DNA of 64,000 nucleotides from Rhizosphaericola mali (GTDB lineage Bacteria; Bacteroidota; Bacteroidia; Chitinophagales; Chitinophagaceae): the NCBI RefSeq assembly GCF_004337365.2, contig NZ_CP044016.1:3534001-3598000 (forward strand), given 5' to 3'. The notes beneath the pieces are model-generated. The model worked only from the letters and a program-made list of their open reading frames with translations. It did no database searches and had not been told where the DNA came from. The position numbers and the translations under genes were made by a program. Positions 25,294 through 33,910 of this stretch are shown one piece after another (within the stretch, counting starts at the first letter, position 1; the number at the start of each line of letters is the position of its first letter).

Positions 25294-27405
25294 ATGTCTG
25301 TTATTCAAAAAATTCAAGAGAAAGGTGCCTGGATAATTTTTGTCCTCATCGCTCTTGCACTAATTGCCTTTATCCTAATGGACTCTTCCTTTAGCAGAGG
25401 AAATTTATTTTCCAATACGACTACTATCGGAAAAGTAAATGGAGTAAAAATTGAAAGAGCTGATTTCGAATCCCAACTTGATCTTATCCAACAAATGCAA
25501 GGTCAAAATGCTGCTCCACGTGATCAAATGATCGGTCAAGTGTGGAATTATGAAGTACAATTGACTGCATTACAAAAACAATATGACATTTTAGGCTTGG
25601 CCTTCACATCTGGCGAATTGGACAATGCTTTGTTTGGTAATAATCCGCCTCAATTTATGCGTCAACAATTTACAGATCCTAAAACAGGAATGTATGACGT
25701 AAATATGGCGAGACAACAATTTGCCCAAATCAAAAAGAACTTGAATAATCCACAAGTTCAAATGTTTGAAAAAGCATATATACAACCTTTGATCGACCAA
25801 ACTTTGGCACAGAAATATCAAACATTGATAACTAACGCTACTTATATTCCAAAATGGTTGGCCGAAAAAGAAACTGCGGACAACAATTCTGTAGCTAGTT
25901 TCTCTTATGTAAATGTTCCTTACACAACCGTTCCTGATGATCAAGTAAAAGTTTCTGACGACGAAATCATGGCGTATGTAAAAAAACATGAAAAACAATT
26001 CAAACAAAAATTTGAAACTCGTAGTATTTCCTATGTAAGTTTCAATGCTGCAGCTACAAAAAGTGACTCAACAGATATCAAAAATCAATTGATTCAATTG
26101 AAACCTAATTTTGCTAGTGCTACAGATGTTAAAGCATTTTTATCTGCTCAAGGAGCAACCGTTCCCTATTATGGTGGCTATATCGGTGGTAAATCTATAC
26201 AAGATCCATTCAAAGATTCTATTTTCCATGTTGGTGTTGGTAATATCTACGGACCTTATAATGACGGACAAAGTTTTGTTTTAGCGAGATTGGTTGCTGA
26301 AACGCCAATTGCAGATACAGTAACCGTTCGTCACATACTCGTTGCAACACAACAACAAGATCCAAATTCTGGTCAGTTGACTCCAGTAAGAGACGATAGT
26401 GCCGCCTTGAAAAGATTAGACAGCGCGATTGCTGCCATCAATCAAGGAGCTTCATTTGATTCTATTTGTGCAAAATATTCTGACGATCCAGGATCTAAAG
26501 GAAATGGTGGAAAATATGAAGATTTAGTTCCAGGTAAAATGGTCCCAGAGTTCAACGATTTTGCATTTACAGGAAGTGTGGGTGAAAAGAAAACAGTAAA
26601 AACAACGTACGGTTATCATTTTGTAGAAATTCTTTCTCGTAAAGGAACTGATATGGGGTATAAAATTGCCTATCTAGGTAAACCAATTGAAGCAAGTGCA
26701 ACAACCATTGATAAAGCAAGTAATGCAGCTGCCCAATTTGCTGCAGTTAGCCCAGATGCAAAATCATTGATTAGCAATGCTGAAAAATCTAAACTGAATG
26801 TTATTCCATTAGCAAATATTCAAGAAAATGATTTCAACGTAGGTCAATTAGGTGAAAATAGAGCATTTGTAAAATGGATTTACGATAATAAAGTTGGAAA
26901 TATTTCTGCGCCAACACAAGTCGGAGATTTATACATTGTAGCTGCAATTACAGCGATTCACAAGCCAGGTTTGCCTGATGCGGCATCTGCTCGTGCAACA
27001 GTTGAGCCTATTGTTAGAAATGAGAAAAAAGCTGCGTTGATCATCAACACTAAATTCAAAGGTAGTTCTCTTGCTGATTATGCAAAATCAGCTGGCGTTC
27101 AAGTATTGAATGCGGATAGCATTTCATTCTCAGGTAGCTTTATACCAGGTATAGGAAGTGAACCAAAAATTGTTGGTGCTGCATTCAATAAATCTATGTT
27201 GAACAAAACAACTATTCCATTAGCTGGAAATAGCGGCGTATTTGCTATTCAAGGTAAAAATATCAGTGCAGTTGCTACTGGTGGCTCCCCTGATCAAATC
27301 CGTCAGTCATTGAAACAATCTTTACTACAACAAAGTGGTAATAGTGCATTGAATGCATTGATTGAATCTGCAGACATCAAAGATTACAGATCCAATTTTT
27401 ATTAG
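25294..27405 (+). CDS. PpiD/SurA-type peptidylprolyl isomerase, membrane-anchored
   Basis: A 703-residue protein with an uncleaved N-terminal membrane anchor (GAWIIFVLIALALIAFILM, about 11-29), a SurA-N-like helical chaperone region (about 40-230), a parvulin domain (about 335-450; VRHILVATQQQ, SDDPGSKGNGGKYEDLVPGKMVPEF, TTYGYHFVEIL) and a degenerate second parvulin-like tail. This is the PpiD architecture: a periplasmic folding factor that helps outer-membrane and secreted proteins fold, fitting a genome rich in outer-membrane barrels. The anchor distinguishes it from soluble SurA. Own promoter and strong terminator. Confidence 0.9.
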   Translation: MSVIQKIQEKGAWIIFVLIALALIAFILMDSSFSRGNLFSNTTTIGKVNGVKIERADFESQLDLIQQMQGQNAAPRDQMIGQVWNYEVQLTALQKQYDILGLAFTSGELDNALFGNNPPQFMRQQFTDPKTGMYDVNMARQQFAQIKKNLNNPQVQMFEKAYIQPLIDQTLAQKYQTLITNATYIPKWLAEKETADNNSVASFSYVNVPYTTVPDDQVKVSDDEIMAYVKKHEKQFKQKFETRSISYVSFNAAATKSDSTDIKNQLIQLKPNFASATDVKAFLSAQGATVPYYGGYIGGKSIQDPFKDSIFHVGVGNIYGPYNDGQSFVLARLVAETPIADTVTVRHILVATQQQDPNSGQLTPVRDDSAALKRLDSAIAAINQGASFDSICAKYSDDPGSKGNGGKYEDLVPGKMVPEFNDFAFTGSVGEKKTVKTTYGYHFVEILSRKGTDMGYKIAYLGKPIEASATTIDKASNAAAQFAAVSPDAKSLISNAEKSKLNVIPLANIQENDFNVGQLGENRAFVKWIYDNKVGNISAPTQVGDLYIVAAITAIHKPGLPDAASARATVEPIVRNEKKAALIINTKFKGSSLADYAKSAGVQVLNADSISFSGSFIPGIGSEPKIVGAAFNKSMLNKTTIPLAGNSGVFAIQGKNISAVATGGSPDQIRQSLKQSLLQQSGNSALNALIESADIKDYRSNFY

Positions 27406-27428
27406 TAGAAGAAGATAATCATACTTCA

Positions 27429-27458
27429 AAAGCGTTAACGAGATTTCGTTAACGCTTT
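27429..27458 (+). terminator. Intrinsic terminator of peptidylprolyl isomerase gene
   Basis: A perfect 13-bp stem (27429-27441 with 27446-27458), loop GATT, followed by a T run. Confidence 0.9.
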
Positions 27459-27476
27459 TTTTATGTTTGGAAATAC

Positions 27477-27484
27477 TAACTTTG
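27477..27484 (+). promoter_or_regulatory. -7 promoter element TAACTTTG of DUF2480 gene
   Basis: An exact TAnnTTTG match 15 bases before ATG 27500; it shows the in-frame TTG at 27467 is upstream of the transcript. Confidence 0.6.
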
Positions 27485-27499
27485 ATATCCAAAATCAGC

Positions 27500-28018
27500 A
27501 TGGATATGGCAGAAGAAATAATTAATAAGATTGCGTTGAGTGGCATTCAGACATTGGATTTGGCTAAATATTATCCTGAAACGTCCAATCTCATTACGTT
27601 GGATCTCAAAGGATATTTATTTATGGAGATGATTTTAAAAGAAAAAGATTTCAGAAAGCAATTATCCGAAAAAGATTGGAGCGAGTATGATGGGAAGATT
27701 GTTTGTATCATTTGTTCCGTTGATGCGTTGATTCCTCATTGGGCATACATGTTATTGGCGTCCTATTTAAAAGCCAATGCAAAAGAAGTTTTTATCGGTA
27801 CGCAAGAACAATGGATAGAAAAAACAATTCTTTCAAATATTGAAAATCAATTAGAAATAAATGATTTGGAAGAAGTGCGTGTCGTAATCAAAGGTTGTGG
27901 AGATAAAAATATACCCGCTTCGGCTTATTATAAAATCACAGAATTACTTTTACCTGTAGCAAAAAGCATCATGTACGGAGAACCTTGCAGCACCGTTCCC
28001 GTATTTAAACGTAAATAG
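27500..28018 (+). CDS. DUF2480 family protein
   Basis: A 172-residue soluble protein typical of DUF2480, a family confined to Bacteroidota: AEEIINKIALSGIQTLDLAKYYP at the start, LKGYLFMEMILKEKDFR, and the C-terminal VIKGCGDKNIPASAYYKITELL with PVAKSIMYGEPCSTVPVFKRK. The function is unknown. The conserved single Cys in IKGCGDK and in GEPCST could be functional. It sits between a terminator and pheS with its own promoter; pheS has another. Confidence 0.85.
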   Translation: MDMAEEIINKIALSGIQTLDLAKYYPETSNLITLDLKGYLFMEMILKEKDFRKQLSEKDWSEYDGKIVCIICSVDALIPHWAYMLLASYLKANAKEVFIGTQEQWIEKTILSNIENQLEINDLEEVRVVIKGCGDKNIPASAYYKITELLLPVAKSIMYGEPCSTVPVFKRK

Positions 28019-28052
28019 CAAATTAATATCGTTTATTTACATCTACATTGAT

Positions 28053-28060
28053 TAAATTTG
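28053..28060 (+). promoter_or_regulatory. -7 promoter element TAAATTTG of pheS
   Basis: An exact TAnnTTTG match 12 bases before ATG 28073. The alternative TTG start at 28058 is inside this element and is rejected. Confidence 0.6.
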
Positions 28061-28072
28061 CGCACTTATATC

Positions 28073-29101
28073 ATGGAAGAAATATTAGAACAAATTGCCA
28101 CGCTTAAAAATGAAATAAGCGCCGCAACTGCAACAAATAAAGACGAAATAGAAGCCTTCAGAATTAAATATTTGGGTACTAAAGGAATCGTAAAAGCTTT
28201 GATGGGCGAAATGAAAAACGTCCCTAATGAGCAGAAACGTGCTTTTGGTCAGACAATGAATGAATTCAAATTGTTGGTAGAAGATAAATATAATTCACTT
28301 AAAGAAAGTGAAGAAGATTTAGAAAATGCTGCGGGAGATGAAGATTTGTTTTTACCTGGACAACAAATTCCAGTAGGAACAAGACACCCGATCAGTTTAG
28401 TTAGAAATCGTATCATCTCTATTTTTCGCAAATTAGGATTTGCTGTTGCTGAAGGTCCCGAAATTGAAGATGATTGGCACAATTTCACGGCGATGAATCT
28501 TCCAGAAGATCATCCAGCACGTGATATGCAGGATACTTTTTACATTCATCAAAATCCGTCTTGGCTTTTGCGTACGCACACAAGTAGCACGCAAGCGCGT
28601 ACGATGGAAAAACAAAAACCACCTATTCGCATTATTTGCCCAGGTCGTGTTTACCGCAATGAAACAATTAGCGCGCGTGCACACTGTTTTTTCCATCAAG
28701 TAGAAGGTCTATATGTAGCAGAAAATGTGAGTTTCGCGGATTTGAAACAAACTTTATATTTCTTCGTAAAAGAAATGTTCGGACCAGATGTGAAAATTCG
28801 TTTCCGTCCATCTTATTTTCCATTTACTGAACCAAGTGCGGAAATGGATATTAGCTGTTTAATCTGTGGTGGCGAAGGTTGTAATGTATGCAAACATACA
28901 GGTTGGGTGGAAATTTTAGGTAGCGGAATGGTACATCCTAATGTTTTGGAAAACTTTGGTATCGATAGCAAAAAATATACAGGATTTGCCTTTGGAATGG
29001 GTATGGAACGTATATGCCAATTGAAATATCGAGTAAATGACTTACGCTTATATTCGCAAAATGATTTGCGTTTTCTAAAAGAATTTTCTGGAGCGCTTTA
29101 A
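28073..29101 (+). CDS. pheS: Phenylalanine-tRNA ligase alpha subunit
   Basis: A 342-residue class II aminoacyl-tRNA synthetase subunit that with PheT charges tRNA-Phe. An N-terminal coiled coil (about 1-85) precedes the catalytic core: GTRHPISLVRNRIISIFRKL, motif 2 region RPSYFPFTEPSAEMDI, and motif 3 GFAFGMGMERICQLKYRV. A CLICGGEGCNVC cluster sits between them, as in many PheS proteins. pheT is not adjacent, which is common in Bacteroidota. Strong terminator follows. Confidence 0.96.
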   Translation: MEEILEQIATLKNEISAATATNKDEIEAFRIKYLGTKGIVKALMGEMKNVPNEQKRAFGQTMNEFKLLVEDKYNSLKESEEDLENAAGDEDLFLPGQQIPVGTRHPISLVRNRIISIFRKLGFAVAEGPEIEDDWHNFTAMNLPEDHPARDMQDTFYIHQNPSWLLRTHTSSTQARTMEKQKPPIRIICPGRVYRNETISARAHCFFHQVEGLYVAENVSFADLKQTLYFFVKEMFGPDVKIRFRPSYFPFTEPSAEMDISCLICGGEGCNVCKHTGWVEILGSGMVHPNVLENFGIDSKKYTGFAFGMGMERICQLKYRVNDLRLYSQNDLRFLKEFSGAL

Positions 29102-29105
29102 TATT

Positions 29106-29136
29106 AAAATGGTTGTCAATATTAGACAACCATTTT
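29106..29136 (+). terminator. Intrinsic terminator of pheS
   Basis: A perfect 12-bp stem (29106-29117 with 29125-29136), loop of 7, followed by TTTT. Confidence 0.85.
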
Positions 29137-29170
29137 TTTTGCGTTATATTTATTGAAATTTAAGGTAACG

Positions 29171-30625
29171 ATGGACAGTTTGCTCTTTTTAGAATATTTA
29201 TACGTTCCGATTATTATTGGATTTTGTATACATATTGTCCTCAATACCAAAAACACTAGTAAGACACTCGCTTATCTTCTATTAGTAATTTTCCTACCAC
29301 TCTTAGGTATTATTATATATCTACTTCTCGGCATCAATCAACGTAAAAATAAATTATACAGTCGAAAATTATTGGCAGATCAAGACATTGACAAAAGTAT
29401 CACCGATTATTTTCATTCATTAAATACCGCAGCTTTTCTTTCCCAAAATGAATCCTTATTACGACAAGAAAAAACAGCAAGATTTGTAGCAAAAGATTCG
29501 TTCAGTCCTGTGCTACTACACAACGATGTCAAAATTTTGAATAATGGCGAACTTACCTTTCCTGAAATATTTCATAGTATTGAAAAAGCGAAATCACATA
29601 TTCATATAGAATTTTATATTATTGAAAATGACCAAACTGGCAAACAACTAAAAGAATTACTAATAAAGAAAGCACAACAAGGTATCCAAGTAAGAATTAT
29701 TTATGATGATTTTGGAAGCATGGGCATACGTAATGAATATGCGGAGGAATTACGCAAATATGGTGTTGAGATTTACCCATTTATGAAATTAAAATTTGTT
29801 CAATTTGCAAATAGAGTAAACTATAGAAATCACCGCAAAATTGTTATTGTTGATGGAATCACTTCTTTCGTTGGAGGATTGAATATTTCAGATAGATACC
29901 GCAATGACTTAAACAGTAAACAACATAGTTATTGGAGGGACACACATATTCGTATTGATGGACTAGCAACTTATTCATTACAAAATATATTTTTATGTGA
30001 TTGGAATTTTGCCGCAAACCAATACCTCACGCCTAATGAAGACTTTTTCCCGCAAATAAAAGAGAAGTCAAAATTTAACAAGACAATTCAAATCGTCTCC
30101 AGTGGGCCAGATAGTGAAAACCCAACAATTATGTTTGCTTTAATGCAAGCGATAGCTAGTGCACAAGAGGAGGTATTAATCACAACTCCCTATTTCATAC
30201 CCTCATCTTCAGTTCTCAATATCTTAAAGATTTCAGCAATTAGTGGTGTCAAAATAAAAATTTTAGTTCCATTTCATTCTGATTCTAAAATTGTAGGTGC
30301 TGCAACTTCTGCATATTTTGATGATTTACTAGATGTAGGTATTGAGATTTATCAATATAAAAAAGGATTTATACATAGTAAAACAATGGTTTGTGACCGG
30401 GAAATTGCAATCATAGGAACTGCCAATATGGACATTAGAAGTTTTGATTTAAATTTTGAAGTCAATGCCCATATATATAATCCAACGATTGCTCAAGAAT
30501 TAGCAGCTAATTTTTATGATGATATCAATAATGCCGATAAAATAAATCCTGCCATTTGGAAAGAAAGATCTGTATCTGAAAAACTAATCTCCAATATTGC
30601 AAAACTTTCCTCCTCTTTATTATAA
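29171..30625 (+). CDS. cls: Cardiolipin synthase
   Basis: A 484-residue phospholipase-D superfamily enzyme condensing phosphatidylglycerols to cardiolipin in the inner membrane. Two N-terminal membrane segments (LYVPIIIGFCIHIVL; LAYLLLVIFLPLLGIIIYLL) precede two HKD motifs: HRKIVIVDG with FVGGLNISDRY in the first half, and HSKTMVCDREIAIIGTANMD in the second. This is the bacterial ClsA-type layout. I start at ATG 29171; an in-frame TTG 18 bases upstream has no support. Confidence 0.92.
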   Translation: MDSLLFLEYLYVPIIIGFCIHIVLNTKNTSKTLAYLLLVIFLPLLGIIIYLLLGINQRKNKLYSRKLLADQDIDKSITDYFHSLNTAAFLSQNESLLRQEKTARFVAKDSFSPVLLHNDVKILNNGELTFPEIFHSIEKAKSHIHIEFYIIENDQTGKQLKELLIKKAQQGIQVRIIYDDFGSMGIRNEYAEELRKYGVEIYPFMKLKFVQFANRVNYRNHRKIVIVDGITSFVGGLNISDRYRNDLNSKQHSYWRDTHIRIDGLATYSLQNIFLCDWNFAANQYLTPNEDFFPQIKEKSKFNKTIQIVSSGPDSENPTIMFALMQAIASAQEEVLITTPYFIPSSSVLNILKISAISGVKIKILVPFHSDSKIVGAATSAYFDDLLDVGIEIYQYKKGFIHSKTMVCDREIAIIGTANMDIRSFDLNFEVNAHIYNPTIAQELAANFYDDINNADKINPAIWKERSVSEKLISNIAKLSSSLL

Positions 30626-30631
30626 ATAAAA

Positions 30632-30657
30632 AGAACCGCTCTGAAAAGAGCAGTTCT
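30632..30657 (-). terminator. Orphan minus-strand terminator
   Basis: An 11-bp stem with one mismatch (30632-30642 with 30647-30657), loop of 4. The U tract (CTTTTTATTTA) follows it only on the minus strand, while the plus side has no T run. No minus-strand gene lies upstream for more than 2 kb, so it would end an unannotated transcript. Confidence 0.6.
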
Positions 30658-30804
30658 ACTACAAATCGGTTTAAAAATATCTTAGACAAGACGCTTCGTT
30701 CCGTTTGCTAACCTATGAAAAACACCTAATTTTTAATAACCACTAGGTAAATTTAAAACCAAGTAGATTATTATTTATTTTTAAATTACTTATTTCAATT
30801 AGAG
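30658..30804 (-). ncRNA. Candidate small RNA (tentative)
   Basis: Postulated from the orphan terminator and a TAATTTTG element (minus strand, 30810-30817) that would start a transcript near 30804. The stretch 30665-30720 is less AT-rich than its surroundings. No family (6S, SRP, tmRNA, RNase P) was recognised. Boundaries are guesses. Confidence 0.25.
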
Positions 30805-31132
30805 AGAAACAAAATTAATAAATTAGATTAAACTAAAAAATATTTAAATATAAATATTTGCATATTTTTTATTTAGGTTACCCAAAATTACTAAGCATAA
30901 AAATAGTACAATAAGAATCAAAGTTATTGACATTATAATACATATAAAATTACTGCTATATGTTTCCTAAAAAAATATAAAAAAGCCATTAAAAAAGTGT
31001 TGGTCAATTATCTCCAGTAAATTTCAGTATAAAAGTATTAAAAATTTAGCTCATCCAAAAATATGGTTTTATAAAAAAATATCGACTCCCATAATAAAAG
31101 TTAAAACTATCAACGGAATTCGATAATTTTGA

Positions 31133-31161
31133 TTGTAGAATAGATAGGGAACGTACATTTG
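31133..31161 (+). promoter_or_regulatory. Promoter TTG-N18-TACATTTG of RRM gene
   Basis: TTG at 31133-31135 and TACATTTG at 31154-31161, spacing 18: one of the best matches to the Bacteroidota consensus in the window. ATG 31182 is 20 bases downstream. Confidence 0.75.
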
Positions 31162-31181
31162 TGGCTTATTAATTTATTTAT

Positions 31182-31532
31182 ATGAAATTATTCGTTGCTG
31201 GACTACCTCGTGATTTTGACGATGTAGATTTTAAAGAAATGTTTGAGTTATACGGCACTGTTGCATCTGCAAAAGTGATTATGGATAGAGCAACTCAAAA
31301 GAGTAAAGGATTTGGTTTTTTGGAAATGCCTGTAGACACAGAAGCGAATAGTGTTATTACTACATTGAATGGTGTAAAGATGGCGGGCAAACCATTGGTT
31401 ATCAAAGAAGCAACCGAACAAGCAAGCGCTCCACAAGGCCCAAGACAAGGTGGATTCAGACCACAAGGTCCAAGACAAGGTGGCGGTGGTAATTACAATA
31501 GACCTAATGGTAGATCTCAAAATCGTTATTAA
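31182..31532 (+). CDS. RRM-domain RNA-binding protein with Gly-rich tail
   Basis: A 116-residue protein: one RNA recognition motif (1-80) with RNP2 KLFVAGLP and RNP1 KSKGFGFLEM, then a low-complexity Gly/Arg/Pro tail with two copies of PQGPRQGG. Small single-RRM proteins of this type are common and often highly expressed in Bacteroidota, where they act as post-transcriptional RNA binders. The tail is encoded by a 23-bp direct repeat. DUF423 begins 5 bases after the stop and is probably co-transcribed. The consensus promoter supports high expression. Confidence 0.92.
   Translation: MKLFVAGLPRDFDDVDFKEMFELYGTVASAKVIMDRATQKSKGFGFLEMPVDTEANSVITTLNGVKMAGKPLVIKEATEQASAPQGPRQGGFRPQGPRQGGGGNYNRPNGRSQNRY
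31431..31483 (+). repeat. 23-bp direct repeat inside RRM gene tail
   Basis: Copies at 31431-31453 and 31461-31483, differing at one base, period 30. They encode the duplicated PQGPRQGG. Confidence 0.85.
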
Positions 31533-31537
31533 TCTAC

Positions 31538-31918
31538 ATGGAGCCTAAAAATATCTTCTTGCTCATCGGAGCAATATTTGGTGGTTTCGCTGTTATACTT
31601 GGTGCATTTGGCGCGCACTATTTCAAAAAACTAATTTCGAAAGAGCGATTAGAAAGTTTTGAAACTGATGTAAAATACCAAATGTATCATGCAATCGTCT
31701 TATTAATTGTAGGAGTTGCACTCCCACTCAATACTTCCAGTCAGATATGGGCTTGCCGATGTTTTGTGATCGGCACAATTCTGTTTTCTGGAAGTATTTA
31801 TTTTTTAAGTTTTGCCGATTATTGGAAGAAAAATCTTAAGTTTTTGGGACCTATAACTCCTTTAGGTGGTTTATTTCTCATAATTGGCTGGGGTAGTCTA
31901 GTAGCCTATTTTCTCTAA
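31538..31918 (+). CDS. DUF423 family membrane protein
   Basis: A 126-residue protein with four membrane segments and the DUF423 signature near the N-terminus (IFGGFAVILGAFGAHYFKK) and YQMYHAIVLLIVGV. A C-terminal TPLGGLFLIIGWGSLV block is also typical. Function unknown (YwdK-like). It starts 5 bases after the RRM gene, sharing its promoter. Confidence 0.88.
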   Translation: MEPKNIFLLIGAIFGGFAVILGAFGAHYFKKLISKERLESFETDVKYQMYHAIVLLIVGVALPLNTSSQIWACRCFVIGTILFSGSIYFLSFADYWKKNLKFLGPITPLGGLFLIIGWGSLVAYFL

Positions 31919-31970
31919 TTTTGGAGAAAAAACGTCACAAAATTCATGTATTCTTTAACTTCACGCACAC

Positions 31971-32996
31971 ATGAATCGTAAAGACTTTCTAAAAAATACA
32001 AGTTTAGCTTTTGGTGCTGCAGCACTTTCCATTTCTACTAAAGCAAATACGCTTACTCGAAAGAAAATCACAATTCCTCCTTATTTAAAATCAGGCGATA
32101 CGATCGGAATAACTTGTCCGGCAGGACATATTTCATTAGAAGAAATACAACCTTCATTGGAAGTAATGCAATCATGGGGATTGAAAATCCTAATTGGTGA
32201 AACGGTTGGCAAAAAATGGGGCACATTTGGAGGTACAGATCAAGAACGTATTGAGGATTTTGAAAAAATGCTTCGAAATACAAATGTCAAAGCGATCATG
32301 TGTGCTCGAGGTGGTTATGGGATTGTTCGAATAATTAATGCTATAAATATTAATCTTTTGGAAGAAAATCCTAAATGGATTATTGGTTTTAGTGATGTAA
32401 CGGTTTTGCATAGTCACATCAATAGCAATCAGCGTATTGCGACGATTCATTCCAAAATGTGCAATAGTTTTCCTGATGTATGGCAGACGGCAGAACAATT
32501 ACGCAAAGACTCCATTATTTCCATACAAAAAGCGCTTTTTGGAGAGGCTGTTAATTATAATATTTTACCAAACTCTTATAACAGGATTGGCATCGCAGAT
32601 GCGGAAGTAATTGGAGGCAATCTACGCACAATAGAAAACTTAGCAGGTACCATATCTGAAATCCAAACAAAAGGGAAAATTCTCTTTTTGGAAGAAGTTG
32701 AGGAGCCGATGTACAATGTAGATCGTATGTTTTGGAATCTAAAGCGTACAGGAAAATTAGCAGAATTGAAAGGACTGATCATCGGCGGATTTAAAATCAA
32801 GCCTGACGATGATCCTGCAGATGCTTTTGGTTTATCCATGTATGAAATCATTTTAGAAAAAACGAAAGAGTACGATTATCCGATTTGTTTTGATTTTCCA
32901 GTCGGACATCAAGTAAATAATTTTGCTATTAAGTGTGGCGTGAAACACCATTTACAAGTATCCGCATCCAATATAGTTTTTAAAGAAATACAATAA
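31971..32996 (+). CDS. LD-carboxypeptidase (S66), signal-bearing copy
   Basis: A 341-residue S66-family serine peptidase, which cleaves the L,D bond before the terminal D-Ala of muropeptide tetrapeptides, or microcin-like substrates in MccF relatives. The N-terminus MNRKDFLKNTSLAFGAAALS resembles a Tat-type signal, with RK in place of RR. Catalytic Ser is in GFSDVT, Glu in FLEEVEEPMYNVDR, His in FPVGHQVNN; RGGYG is also conserved. Its stop overlaps the ATG of the next gene by one base (TAATG), and that gene is a paralogue. Confidence 0.88.
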   Translation: MNRKDFLKNTSLAFGAAALSISTKANTLTRKKITIPPYLKSGDTIGITCPAGHISLEEIQPSLEVMQSWGLKILIGETVGKKWGTFGGTDQERIEDFEKMLRNTNVKAIMCARGGYGIVRIINAININLLEENPKWIIGFSDVTVLHSHINSNQRIATIHSKMCNSFPDVWQTAEQLRKDSIISIQKALFGEAVNYNILPNSYNRIGIADAEVIGGNLRTIENLAGTISEIQTKGKILFLEEVEEPMYNVDRMFWNLKRTGKLAELKGLIIGGFKIKPDDDPADAFGLSMYEIILEKTKEYDYPICFDFPVGHQVNNFAIKCGVKHHLQVSASNIVFKEIQ

Positions 32997-33910
32997 TGAA
33001 AGAGCTCATTTTACCTCCATATTTGAAACAAGGTGACACGATTGGAATTGTTTGTCCATCAGGCTACATGCCAAAGGAAAATGCCGAAAATTGTATTCTT
33101 TTTTTGGAAGAACAAGGTTTCAAAGTCCAAACTGGCCCAACACTTGGAGGTCAATTTCACTATTTTTCAGGTACGGATCAAGAACGTTTGGATGATTTAC
33201 AAAGGATGTTGGATGACACCAACATTAAGGCGATATTATTCGGACGTGGAGGATATGGTATGAGTCGTATTATCGACAGGTTAGATTTCTCCAAATTTAA
33301 AAAACAACCCAAATGGATCATTGGCTATAGTGATATCACCTTATTGCTTTTGCATCTAGAAAATAAGCTGCGAATTGCATCTTTGCATGCACCCATGGCG
33401 GGCGCATTTAATAAAGAAGTAGCATCTGAAACATATCGCAATTCTTTACTTCCTGCAATTACTGGGGACCGATTGAAATACAAAATCGATGCCGAACCGT
33501 TAAACATTTTAGGCAAATGTCAAGGAGAATTAATTGGAGGTAATTTATGTTTACTAGCGCATTCTTTAGGAACACCTTCTGCACCAAAAACAAAAGGAAA
33601 AATATTATTTATCGAAGAAGTTGGCGAATATATTTATGGCGCTGATCGATATATATGGCAATTGAAAAGAGCCGGTTTTTTCAAAAACTTAGCAGGTATT
33701 ATTATCGGAAGCTTTTCGGATATGAAAGACACAACCATACCTTTTGGCTCGACCATGGAAGAAGCAATTTTGAATGATTTAAAAGAATATAAAATCCCCA
33801 TTGCTTTCAACTTTCCGGTTGGTCATACAGAGCGAAATGTTGCATTGAAGGTCGGCGTCAAATTCAAATTAGACGTTCAAAAAAAAGCTACCACATTAGA
33901 GGAACTATAA
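32996..33910 (+). CDS. LD-carboxypeptidase (S66), cytoplasmic copy
   Basis: A 304-residue paralogue of the preceding gene, without any signal peptide (MKELILPPYLKQGDTIGIV). The Ser-Glu-His triad is in GYSDIT, FIEEVGEYIYGADR and FPVGHTERN. This form is the typical LdcA of peptidoglycan recycling, acting in the cytoplasm. The TAATG overlap with the upstream paralogue indicates coupled translation. Its last 6 bases overlap the end of the convergent flavoprotein gene. Confidence 0.9.
   Translation: MKELILPPYLKQGDTIGIVCPSGYMPKENAENCILFLEEQGFKVQTGPTLGGQFHYFSGTDQERLDDLQRMLDDTNIKAILFGRGGYGMSRIIDRLDFSKFKKQPKWIIGYSDITLLLLHLENKLRIASLHAPMAGAFNKEVASETYRNSLLPAITGDRLKYKIDAEPLNILGKCQGELIGGNLCLLAHSLGTPSAPKTKGKILFIEEVGEYIYGADRYIWQLKRAGFFKNLAGIIIGSFSDMKDTTIPFGSTMEEAILNDLKEYKIPIAFNFPVGHTERNVALKVGVKFKLDVQKKATTLEEL

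Larger units (their letters stand above)
30626..31132. other. AT-rich intergenic region without gene
   Basis: About 500 bases with no plausible reading frame. Very AT-rich. It holds a minus-strand terminator near its left end and, at its right end, the promoter of the RRM gene. Three CAAAnnTA matches (TAnnTTTG on the minus strand; 30810, 30883 and 30919) are present, which is not surprising at this base composition. Confidence 0.7.

Noticed and set aside
30632-30657. Hairpin after cls read as its own terminator
   Set aside because: No T run follows on the plus strand; the T run is on the other side, so it works for minus-strand transcription.
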